20,840 nucleotides of DNA from positions 1 through 20,840 of the forward strand of contig JBDSLU010000535.1 in the NCBI GenBank assembly GCA_039916225.1. Direction: 5' to 3'. The position numbers and the translations under genes were made by a program. This stretch comes from JBDSLU01 sp039916225. GTDB lineage: Bacteria; Acidobacteriota; Vicinamibacteria; Vicinamibacterales; Vicinamibacteraceae. A model generated the notes under the pieces. It saw nothing but the letters and a program-made list of their open reading frames with translations. It did not search any database and was not told where the DNA came from. Positions within the stretch are counted from its first letter, which is position 1; every line of letters starts with the position of its first letter. This document shows, one piece after another, positions 1 through 5,817 of the stretch.

Positions 1-69
1 CAGCCCTTCGAACGTGCGGTCTGCTATGCGCGGCGCTCGGCGCGCCGCGGCACCGCACGCGGGCTGTAG
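1..69. other. Non-coding left edge
   Basis: No supportable gene. It contains only a 10-bp GC palindrome (CGGCGCGCCG, 38-47) downstream of the ABM gene stop. Confidence 0.5.
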
Positions 70-417
70 CTACCGGCCGTCGCGGACCGACCAGGTCGGG
101 CCGTCGCGATCGGGGACGTCCAGCGCGTCGAAGATGCCGAGGGCGGTGGTCTCCTTGACCATCACCGCGCGCTGCGCCTTGAGCTCGTTCGCGTGGTCCG
201 AGAAGTCCGCCAGGTGCTTCTCGTAGACCATCATCTCGCTCCAGTACTCGAGCAGCAGGTAGCGGCCTGGGGTCGCCAGGTCCTTGAGGAACGAGCTGCC
301 GAGGAACGACCGGCTGCGGCGCGAGAGCGCGGTCCACGCGCCGTCGGCGCCGTGGAGCTTCTCGAACGCCTCGTCGGATCCGTTCTGCACGTCGAACTGC
401 CAGGCGACTGCCAGCAC
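70..417 (-). CDS. ABM-domain (antibiotic biosynthesis monooxygenase-like) protein
   Basis: A 115-residue single-domain protein with the pattern of the dimeric alpha/beta-barrel ABM superfamily: a first strand (AVAWQFDV), an F-E-K-L-H-G-x-D-G-x-W segment near residues 18-28, a central GRYLLLEYWS strand near 51-60 and a helix followed by a last strand. Members are cofactor-free oxygenases, haem-degrading enzymes or non-catalytic small-molecule binders. Nothing here identifies a substrate, so only the fold is proposed. There is no signal peptide, so it is probably cytosolic. The start is GTG, chosen because AGGGAGG lies 5 nt upstream (429-423) and no other in-frame start fits as well. It lies downstream of, and in the same direction as, the FlhB-like gene, but a 114-bp gap with a TATAAT hexamer suggests separate transcription. 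The fold call is by motif appearance, without alignment. Confidence 0.75.
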   Translation of the reverse strand: MLAVAWQFDVQNGSDEAFEKLHGADGAWTALSRRSRSFLGSSFLKDLATPGRYLLLEYWSEMMVYEKHLADFSDHANELKAQRAVMVKETTALGIFDALDVPDRDGPTWSVRDGR

Positions 418-452
418 ACCACCCTCCCTGGGCTTCTTCGGGGAACGCGCGG

Positions 453-458
453 ATTATA
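453..458 (-). promoter_or_regulatory. Putative -10 box of the ABM gene
   Basis: A perfect TATAAT hexamer on the minus strand, 35 nt upstream of the GTG start at 417, in an otherwise very GC-rich gap. No TTGACA-like -35 is visible at 16-18 bp spacing, so this rests on the -10 alone. Confidence 0.4.
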
Positions 459-531
459 GCGCGCGTCGTCGATGGGCGGCGGGCGCGTCTTGGCGCCGGC
501 GCGCGCGCAGCGCATTGGGTCGCGCCACACC

Positions 532-813
532 CTATTCGAACCGACCACCAGCGACGAGATGCGCGCGGTAGAGGAACGCGAGGATCTCGGCCACCACCTG
601 GTAGACCTCGCCCGGGATGTCTTCCTCGAGGTCGAGGCGGGCCAGGACGTCGACCAGCTCGCGATCCTCGTGCACCGGGATGCCGTGCTCGCGGGCGAGC
701 GCCAGGATCCGCTCGGCGACGTGCCCTTCGCCGCGCGCCACCAGCTTGGGCGCCGGACCCTTCGATTGGTCGTAGCGAAGTGCGGCGACACGCAGTCGAG
801 GTTCGGCCACCAC
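532..813 (-). CDS. Stand-alone FlhB C-terminal-domain protein (YlqH/FhlB-like)
   Basis: A 93-residue protein matching the cytoplasmic C-terminal domain of the flagellar export switch protein FlhB. It has the A-x-L-R-Y-D strand, then APKLVARG, a helix ending in EHGIPV, and the closing EDIPGEVYQVVAEILAFLY helix, all in FlhB order. The four transmembrane helices of full FlhB are absent. The NPTH autocleavage site, which in FlhB sits just before the equivalent of AALRYD, is replaced by residues around EPRLRV, so it cannot self-cleave like FlhB. Small homologues such as Bacillus YlqH accompany FliK-like genes, as here. Start GTG at 813: the stop codon of the upstream FliK-like gene lies inside its Shine-Dalgarno TAGGAG, 6 nt before the start, implying translational coupling. 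Role inferred: an accessory of the flagellar type III export apparatus. Confidence 0.85.
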   Translation of the reverse strand: MVAEPRLRVAALRYDQSKGPAPKLVARGEGHVAERILALAREHGIPVHEDRELVDVLARLDLEEDIPGEVYQVVAEILAFLYRAHLVAGGRFE

Positions 814-819
814 GGACTC

Positions 820-1959
820 CTAGGCCAGCGCCGACAGGATCGACCCGCCCGGCGGCGGCTCGTCGGGCCCTTCGACACGGGGCGTCTGTGCTGCCGCGGG
901 ATCGACGACCACGGCGATGCCGACGTGCCGGAAGCCGGCCGACCGCAGCCGCGCGGACAGCTCGGAGGTCGCCGGCGACAAAATCTCTGCCGCCGCCGCG
1001 TCGCGCACGGCAAAGCGGATCTGGAGATCCTCCGGAGTCGCGCCCGGCAGCCACTGCGCAGCCGCTTCGATCGGCCCGAGTTCCGGATGCGACACGGTCA
1101 GCGTGATGGCGCGGCCGCGTGGACGTGCGCCGGGCGCGGGCGGCGGCCCGTCGTCCTTGACCGCGAGGCGCGCCGTCGTGTCGACGTGGCCGAACGCGAC
1201 CGGGATGTCGATGCGCACCTCGCCGTCCTTGACGTTCGCCAACGCGACGTCGAGCTGGCGCGAGGCGATCTCGTGGATCACGCGCTGGCGCAGCGGCTCG
1301 ATGTCGGGCTGCGTCTCCGCTTCCCGGCCCAGGGCGGCGAGCAGCCACCGGAGGTCGGTCTGCAGATCGTGCGGGAGCGTCGCCGGCGTGTGGTCCGCCA
1401 GCGCTCGCGCGGCGTGCGCTTCGAAGAACGTGCCGCCCGATGTCAGGCGGTCGCGGAGCACGTCGACCAGCGGCGCGGCGTCCCGGCCGAGCGGCACCGG
1501 CTTGACGAGCGCCACCAGACGATCGCGCGGTGACGGACCGGTCGCGCTCCCGCCCCAGTTGGCCCGCTCGAGGGCATGCACAAGCACCTCGACCTCGGCC
1601 GTGGTGAGCGGCGCGGCGGGCGACGACTCCTGGAGGGCCTGGCGCACCGCCGCCAGCGCGTAGGCGCGCTCCGAGAAGGCCACCGGCGGCGCTTCGATTT
1701 CCAGCTCGACCACGGCCCCGACGCCGCGGACGACGACGGCCAGGACCTCGCCGGCCCGGACCGGCAGCGGCGTCGAGGCGATCAGCCGCTCGCCGCCCAC
1801 GTCCAGGAGGGCCCGCCCCTCGCCCATGAGCTGGAGGACCTGGGCGTACAGTTTCTGGCCCGGCCCGAAGGGCAGGTCGCCGCCGCCAGCCGGCCGGTCC
1901 CCGGTGACCGGCGGGGCGGGCTCCACCGGACCGATCGGCTCCACACGGGGCACTTCCAT
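820..1959 (-). CDS. FliK-like flagellar hook-length control family protein (YlqG-like)
   Basis: A 379-residue protein. Residues 36-90 form a small beta-rich domain (LLDVGGERL, then TPLPVRAGEVL) like the N-terminal region of YlqG-type FliK relatives. Residues 95-245 are mostly helical. Residues 284-352 resemble the FliK C-terminal Flg_hook domain: a strand ITLTV, then H-P-E-L-G-P-I corresponding to the family's P-x-x-L-G-x-v, a second strand, DLQIRFAV, and a long helix ending LSARLRSAGF. FliK measures hook length and switches export specificity by contacting the FlhB C-terminal domain, and the next gene encodes exactly such a domain. The pair is therefore a plausible interacting unit. There is no signal peptide. 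ATG at 1959 has no Shine-Dalgarno, but TAAGAT lies 6 nt upstream. Whether it is a hook ruler or an accessory paralog cannot be decided here. Confidence 0.75.
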   Translation of the reverse strand: MEVPRVEPIGPVEPAPPVTGDRPAGGGDLPFGPGQKLYAQVLQLMGEGRALLDVGGERLIASTPLPVRAGEVLAVVVRGVGAVVELEIEAPPVAFSERAYALAAVRQALQESSPAAPLTTAEVEVLVHALERANWGGSATGPSPRDRLVALVKPVPLGRDAAPLVDVLRDRLTSGGTFFEAHAARALADHTPATLPHDLQTDLRWLLAALGREAETQPDIEPLRQRVIHEIASRQLDVALANVKDGEVRIDIPVAFGHVDTTARLAVKDDGPPPAPGARPRGRAITLTVSHPELGPIEAAAQWLPGATPEDLQIRFAVRDAAAAEILSPATSELSARLRSAGFRHVGIAVVVDPAAAQTPRVEGPDEPPPGGSILSALA

Positions 1960-1965
1960 GGCGCG

Positions 1966-1971
1966 ATCTTA
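1966..1971 (-). promoter_or_regulatory. Putative -10 box for the FliK-like/FlhB-like operon
   Basis: TAAGAT on the minus strand, with six bases between its last T and the ATG at 1959. That spacing would put the transcription start at or next to the start codon, and there is no Shine-Dalgarno sequence. No good -35 is visible. Confidence 0.35.
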
Positions 1972-1973
1972 TC

Positions 1974-1979
1974 TACAAT
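1974..1979 (+). promoter_or_regulatory. Putative -10 box for the DUF4920 gene
   Basis: TACAAT on the plus strand, eight bases before the ATG at 1988. It faces the opposite -10 candidate within a 28-bp divergent gap. There is no Shine-Dalgarno, so the transcript may be leaderless or nearly so. The -35 position falls in the FliK-like coding sequence and does not look like consensus. Confidence 0.4.
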
Positions 1980-1987
1980 GCGAAGAC

Positions 1988-2434
1988 ATGCGCGCCCCTG
2001 TCCTCCTCCTTCTGCTCACCGGCCTGCTCGCGACCACGCTGACCGCGGCCGCCGACACGAAACTGGGCACCGGCGTCACGCTCGAGGCGGCCACGCCGAT
2101 TGCCGACGTGATCGCCAAGCCGGGCGGTTACGCCGGGCAGACGATCCGCGTCGAAGGCGTCGTCACCGCGGTGTGCGAGCACATGGGGTGCTGGATGACG
2201 CTGGCGCCGGCTGGCGCCACCGGCGAGAAGCCGGCGACGCTGCGCCTGAAGGTCGACGACGGCGTCATCGTGTTCCCGGTCTCGGCTAAAGGACGGACTG
2301 CCGTCGCCCAGGGCGTCATCGAGAAGGTTGCCGGCGACGATCACGAGGGGGCCGAGCACAAGACCGCCGACGCGGCCGCACCTGCCGCTGCCGCCAGCTA
2401 CCAGCTCAAAGTGACCGGCGCGGTCCTGCGGTAG
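1988..2434 (+). CDS. Exported DUF4920-domain protein
   Basis: A 148-residue protein with a clear signal peptide (residues 1-22, Leu-rich core ending TAAA). The mature domain has the DUF4920 pattern: PIADVIAKPGGYAGQTIRVEG, then V-C-x-x-x-G-C-W-M (Cys63 and Cys68), a beta hairpin, VFPVSAKGRTAVAQGVIE, and a final strand QLKVTGAVL. The family is small, periplasmic or surface-bound and of unknown function; the Cys pair in C-x-x-x-G-C-W suggests a disulfide or metal site (inference). The start at 1988 is preferred over the in-frame ATG at 1958 because it places the signal peptide exactly at the N-terminus, and because the earlier ATG lies upstream of the -10 candidate at 1974-1979. A low-complexity Ala-rich stretch (AADAAAPAAAA, about residues 126-137) precedes the last strand. 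Confidence 0.8.
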   Translation: MRAPVLLLLLTGLLATTLTAAADTKLGTGVTLEAATPIADVIAKPGGYAGQTIRVEGVVTAVCEHMGCWMTLAPAGATGEKPATLRLKVDDGVIVFPVSAKGRTAVAQGVIEKVAGDDHEGAEHKTADAAAPAAAASYQLKVTGAVLR

Positions 2435-2460
2435 GAAATCGATCCGTCATACCGCTCTGC

Positions 2461-2466
2461 TAGGGT
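2461..2466 (+). promoter_or_regulatory. Weak putative -10 box before ppk
   Basis: TAGGGT, nine bases before the GTG start of polyphosphate kinase, with no clear -35. It repeats the close spacing seen at the two starts around 1970, but the match is poor. Confidence 0.2.
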
Positions 2467-2475
2467 GCGGCACTC

Positions 2476-4707
2476 GTGCACGACAGAGATCCCCACGCGC
2501 TTCCGGCCGACGATCCCCGTGTCGCTGACGTCGGTCCGCCGGACGGCGTCACCGGCAAGGGTCGGCCGCGCCGCCGCCGCAAAAAGACGGCGCCGGTCGT
2601 CCAGCCGCCCGACTGGCGGGGCGTCGACGCCGCCGACCTGTCCAACCACGCGCTCTACCTGAACCGCGAGCTGTCGTGGCTGGAGTTCAACCAGCGCGTG
2701 CTGGCCCAGGCATGGGACACCGCGCACCCGCTGCTCGAGCGGGTCAAGTTCCTCGGCATCAGCGGCACCAACCTCGACGAGTTCTTCATGGTGCGGCTGG
2801 CGACGCTGCTGAAGAAGTACCGCGCCGGCATCGAGGACCTCTCCCCCGACGGCCTCAACACCGAGCAGCAGCTGATGGCCATCCGCGGCCGGGCGCTGAC
2901 GATGATGAGCAGCCTGTCGCGCTGCTGGAACGAATCGCTGCGGCCGCTGCTGGCGGCGGAGGGCGTCCACTTCCTCGACGTCGCCGACTTCACGCCGGCG
3001 ATCAACGAATACCTGGCCAACTTCTTCCGCACCGACATCTTCCCGGTGCTGACGCCGCTGGCCTTCGACCCCGGCCACCCGTTCCCGTACATCTCGAACC
3101 TGAGCAAGAACCTCGCGGTGGTGGTCAAGCACGGCGGGCGGACCAAGTTCGCGCGCGTCAAGGTGCCGGACATGCTGCCGCGCTTCGTGCCGGTGCCGGA
3201 GAACATCGCCCCCAAGGGCGGCCTGACGTTCGCGTTCCTCGAAGACGTCATCGAGCACAACATCCACGAGCTGTTCCCCGGCACGGAGGTGCGCGGTGCG
3301 CATCTCTTCCGCATCATCCGCGACACCGACATGGTGATCCAGGAGGACGAGGCCGACGACCTGCTCGAGACCGTCGACAAGGGGCTGAAGCAGCTGCGCT
3401 ACGGCGCGCTGTCGCTGCTCGAAGTCGACGCGACGATGCCCCGCCGCGTCCTCAACATCCTGGTCGAGAACTTCGCCGTCGAAGAGGACGTCGTCGTCCG
3501 CACCGCGGATCGCATGGGCCTCGGCGACTGGCGGGCCATCCAGAAGCTGCATCGTCCGCAGCTGAAGGACCCGCCGTTCTCGCCGCGCCAGTTGTGGAAC
3601 GCCAACGATCTCGAGACGATCTTCGACCAGATCCGCTACCAGGATCATCTGGTGCACCACCCGTTCGACTCGTTCATGGCCGTCGAGTCGTTCCTGCGCG
3701 CCGCGATCGCCGATCCGCTGGTGGTCGCGATCAAGATGACGCTCTACCGGATCGGCCAGAATTCGCCGCTGGTCGATCTGCTGATCGACGCCGCCGAGCA
3801 GGGCAAGCAGGTCGCGGTGCTGGTCGAGCTGAAGGCGCGCTTCGACGAGCGCAACAACATCGCCTGGGCCAACCGGCTGGAATCAGCCGGCATCCATGTC
3901 GTCTACGGCCTGGTCAACCTGAAGACGCATTGCAAGCTGTGCCTGGTGGTGCGCAAGGAACACGACGGCATCCATCGCTATGCCCACGTCGGCACCGGCA
4001 ACTACAATCCGGTGACCTCGCAGATCTACACCGACCTCGGCCTGTTCACCGCCGATCTGCAGATCGTCGACGACGTCTCGCAGGTGTTCAATTACCTGAC
4101 GGGCTACTCGCACAAGCGGACCTATCGCGAGCTGCTGGTGGCGCCGATCGGCCTGCGCTCGTCGATGCGGGCGTTGATCGAGCGCGAAGCCGAGCACGCC
4201 CGCGCGGGTCGGCCGGCTCACCTCATCATCAAGAACAACGCCGTCGCCGATCCGGCGATGATCAAGTCTCTCTATCGCGCGTCGCAGGCGGGCCTGCGCA
4301 TCGACCTGATCGTCCGCGGCGTCTGCTGCCTGCGGCCGGGCGTCCCCGGCATCAGCGACAACATCCGCGTCCGCTCGGTCGTCGGCCGGTTCCTCGAGCA
4401 CTCGCGCATCTACTACTTCGAGAACGGCGGCGAGCCCGACGTCTTCATCGGCAGCGCCGACCTGATGGAGCGCAACCTCGATCGGCGGGTCGAGGTACTC
4501 GGTCCGGTTCGCGATCCCGAGTTGCGCCAGCACCTGCGCAACGTGGTCCTGGACTCGCTGCTGCGCGACACCGAGCGGGCCTACCTGCTGCAGAGCGACG
4601 GGACCTACGTCGCTGCCGGGGCCGCCGCCGGCCCGGGCTCGGTTGCCGTCAACAGCCAGCAGCTGTTGCTCGACTCCTACACCAAGTCGTCGACGCTGTC
4701 GGAATAG
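2476..4707 (+). CDS. ppk1: Polyphosphate kinase 1
   Basis: A 743-residue protein matching PPK1 along its length. PPK1 reversibly transfers the gamma-phosphate of ATP to polyphosphate through a phosphohistidine. Visible hallmarks: YLNRELSWLEFNQRVL (about residues 61-76) opening the N domain, the GTNLDEFFMVR segment, PFPYISNLSKNLAV, the kinase-core region DPLVVAIKMTLYR, and two PLD-like His motifs, THCK (His485, the likely phospho-acceptor) and EHSRIYYFENG (His642). The C-terminal region contains FIGSADLMERNLDRRVEV. Length is typical (about 690-740) apart from a 60-residue basic, Pro-rich N-terminal extension containing a run of Arg/Lys (RPRRRRKK). The start is GTG at 2476; the Shine-Dalgarno is poor. 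It stands alone, 41 bp after the DUF4920 gene, with no adjacent exopolyphosphatase. It probably supports stress and phosphate storage. Confidence 0.97.
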   Translation: MHDRDPHALPADDPRVADVGPPDGVTGKGRPRRRRKKTAPVVQPPDWRGVDAADLSNHALYLNRELSWLEFNQRVLAQAWDTAHPLLERVKFLGISGTNLDEFFMVRLATLLKKYRAGIEDLSPDGLNTEQQLMAIRGRALTMMSSLSRCWNESLRPLLAAEGVHFLDVADFTPAINEYLANFFRTDIFPVLTPLAFDPGHPFPYISNLSKNLAVVVKHGGRTKFARVKVPDMLPRFVPVPENIAPKGGLTFAFLEDVIEHNIHELFPGTEVRGAHLFRIIRDTDMVIQEDEADDLLETVDKGLKQLRYGALSLLEVDATMPRRVLNILVENFAVEEDVVVRTADRMGLGDWRAIQKLHRPQLKDPPFSPRQLWNANDLETIFDQIRYQDHLVHHPFDSFMAVESFLRAAIADPLVVAIKMTLYRIGQNSPLVDLLIDAAEQGKQVAVLVELKARFDERNNIAWANRLESAGIHVVYGLVNLKTHCKLCLVVRKEHDGIHRYAHVGTGNYNPVTSQIYTDLGLFTADLQIVDDVSQVFNYLTGYSHKRTYRELLVAPIGLRSSMRALIEREAEHARAGRPAHLIIKNNAVADPAMIKSLYRASQAGLRIDLIVRGVCCLRPGVPGISDNIRVRSVVGRFLEHSRIYYFENGGEPDVFIGSADLMERNLDRRVEVLGPVRDPELRQHLRNVVLDSLLRDTERAYLLQSDGTYVAAGAAAGPGSVAVNSQQLLLDSYTKSSTLSE

Positions 4708-4750
4708 CGCCGGTCGACCGCGGGCGATCGCGGCCGTTCGAGCCGCACCG

Positions 4751-5101
4751 TCAGTGGATGATCGAGGCTTCGACTTCGCAGAAACCGAGCATCTCGAACC
4801 GGGTGCGGGTGTCGGTCGCGTCGGCCAGGACGCCGGTCAGCGACTCGTGGACTCGCGAGCGCAGGAACTGCTGGTTGAGGACCAGCCGCAGCTCGTAGCC
4901 ATGGGGGTGGGCGCCGACGTTGACCGAGACCGAGCCTTCGGTTTCATGAATCAGCGTCCACAGCGTGCCGGGTGGCGGCGCGAGATGGCGCGGAACCGGT
5001 TCGAAGAAATGGTTGGCAAAAAACATCGACGGCTGGCCGACACAGTAGCGAAGGGTGTGCCAGCTCGACGTGATGCGGCCGATGCCGTGCTTTCCGGCCA
5101 A
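4751..5101 (-). CDS. Hypothetical protein, 116 aa
   Basis: I do not recognise the family. The protein is soluble, with no signal peptide or membrane segment. It contains an aromatic-rich stretch SMFFANHFFEPVPRHL (about residues 25-40), a beta-like LWTLIHETEGSVSVNVG and a helical LRLVLNQQFLRSRVHESL, ending in acidic/hydrophobic residues (GFCEVEASIIH). The start is TTG at 5101, chosen because a GAGGG Shine-Dalgarno lies 7 nt upstream and an in-frame TGA occurs just before it. The only internal ATG (Met26) would remove the first quarter. G/C-rich third positions and the ribosome-binding site support a real gene. It converges with ppk, whose stop is 43 bp away, and lies downstream of the secreted acidic-tail gene on the same strand, 127 bp apart. 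Confidence 0.6.
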   Translation of the reverse strand: MAGKHGIGRITSSWHTLRYCVGQPSMFFANHFFEPVPRHLAPPPGTLWTLIHETEGSVSVNVGAHPHGYELRLVLNQQFLRSRVHESLTGVLADATDTRTRFEMLGFCEVEASIIH

Positions 5102-5164
5102 ATGCAGGCCCTCGGCTCAGAGCAGCCGGGGATACTCTGCCCGCGGGGAACCTTTTTTCAACCT

Positions 5165-5186
5165 GGCAGATTCTGCCGTCGGCAGA
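5165..5186. repeat. Triple GGCAGA/TCTGCC inverted element
   Basis: GGCAGA (5165-5170), TCTGCC (5172-5177) and GGCAGA (5181-5186) follow one another, so the middle arm can pair with either neighbour (loop 1 or 3 nt). It lies in the 127-bp gap between two minus-strand genes. No U-tract follows in the direction of transcription. Confidence 0.45.
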
Positions 5187-5205
5187 CCGTGAATGGGCGC
5201 GGGAT

Positions 5206-5223
5206 CCGCACACGCGTGTGCGG
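5206..5223. repeat. 18-bp perfect palindrome downstream of the acidic-tail gene
   Basis: CCGCACACGCGTGTGCGG reads the same on both strands. It starts 5 bp past the stop of the minus-strand gene at 5229. It could be a 3'-end hairpin, though there is no U-tract, or a dimeric protein-binding site. Confidence 0.6.
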
Positions 5224-5228
5224 GTGCG

Positions 5229-5639
5229 CTAGTGGTCGTCTTCGTCGTCGTCGTCCGGCCCCGGCAGCACGTCGATCGGCGAGCCGTCGCGCGAAGGCGG
5301 CAGGACGCGGATCGCGAGGTCAGGGGTATTGGGGAGGCATGCGTCGCTGCCACACGCCTGGACGACGAGCAGGTACTCGCCCTGCGGCAGGACCGGGAGT
5401 AGCGCCCGCCACTGGGTGCCTTCGCCCCGCCATGCTTCGAGCATCGAGCACTGGCCGTTGACGCACAGCTGGTAGTAACGCAGGCCATCGCCGTCGTGGT
5501 CCCACTCCAGCTGGAAGGGCCACGGCGTTGGCGCCGGTGTCTGCGTCTGCCCGGGCACCCTCGCCCCCGGGGCCCCGACCATCAAGGCGAGCGCCAGGGC
5601 CGTCACGGCGCCGCGCCTGCCCCGCTTTCCTGCGATCAT
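5229..5639 (-). CDS. Secreted protein with Cys pairs and acidic C-terminal tail
   Basis: A 136-residue protein. Residues 1-31 form a signal peptide (basic KRGRRG, hydrophobic core, Ala/Gly-rich cleavage region). A Pro/Thr linker (QTQTPAPTPWP) follows, then a compact beta-type domain (about 42-115): FQLEWDHDGDGLRYYQLCVNGQ... with Cys59 and Cys64, later QACGSDAC (Cys95 and Cys100), and strands such as GEYLLVVQAC. This resembles a fibronectin-III-like or other small Ig-like fold, but I cannot name a family. The last nine residues are almost all Asp/Glu (DDDDEDDH). Start ATG at 5639 with GGAAGTGA just upstream. The extended -10 at 5670-5678 gives a plausible promoter. It faces away from the c-di-GMP gene across a 178-bp divergent gap. 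Function unknown. Confidence 0.65.
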   Translation of the reverse strand: MIAGKRGRRGAVTALALALMVGAPGARVPGQTQTPAPTPWPFQLEWDHDGDGLRYYQLCVNGQCSMLEAWRGEGTQWRALLPVLPQGEYLLVVQACGSDACLPNTPDLAIRVLPPSRDGSPIDVLPGPDDDDEDDH

Positions 5640-5669
5640 GGCTTCACTTCCACTGTCTCACGGACTCCC

Positions 5670-5678
5670 ACTATAGCA
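5670..5678 (-). promoter_or_regulatory. Extended -10 promoter element for the acidic-tail gene
   Basis: Minus strand TGCTATAGT, i.e. TG-N-TATAGT, an extended -10 motif 30 nt upstream of the ATG at 5639. Extended -10 promoters do not need a good -35, and none is visible. The rest of this 178-bp divergent gap (5640-5817) shows nothing else I can support. Confidence 0.45.
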
Positions 5679-5817
5679 ACGCCGCGTGGCAGCCGTGCGA
5701 ACACTTGGGCGGACACGGGCAACGGCGCGGCATTCCGTACCTTCTCCCGTCGGCCCGCCGTGCCGATTCCCTGAACCAGGGGTCTCGTGTCGCGACTCGC
5801 GGCCGACCCCTGCCCTG

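Noticed and set aside
472..1533. 353-aa plus-strand open frame across the flagellar pair
   Set aside because: Runs antisense through both the FliK-like and FlhB-like genes; Arg-rich, no motif.
4718..4733. CCGCG-GGCGAT-CGCGG hairpin after ppk as a terminator
   Set aside because: Only a 5-bp GC stem with no U-tract; expected by chance in such GC-rich DNA.
2676..4898. 740-aa second plus-strand frame inside ppk
   Set aside because: Out-of-frame reading of ppk, Arg/Gly/Pro/Ala-rich; ppk itself is unmistakable.
5153..5158. T6 run as an intrinsic terminator for plus-strand transcription
   Set aside because: The preceding sequence offers only the loopless palindrome CCCGCGGG and no proper hairpin, and no plus-strand gene ends there except ppk about 450 bp away.
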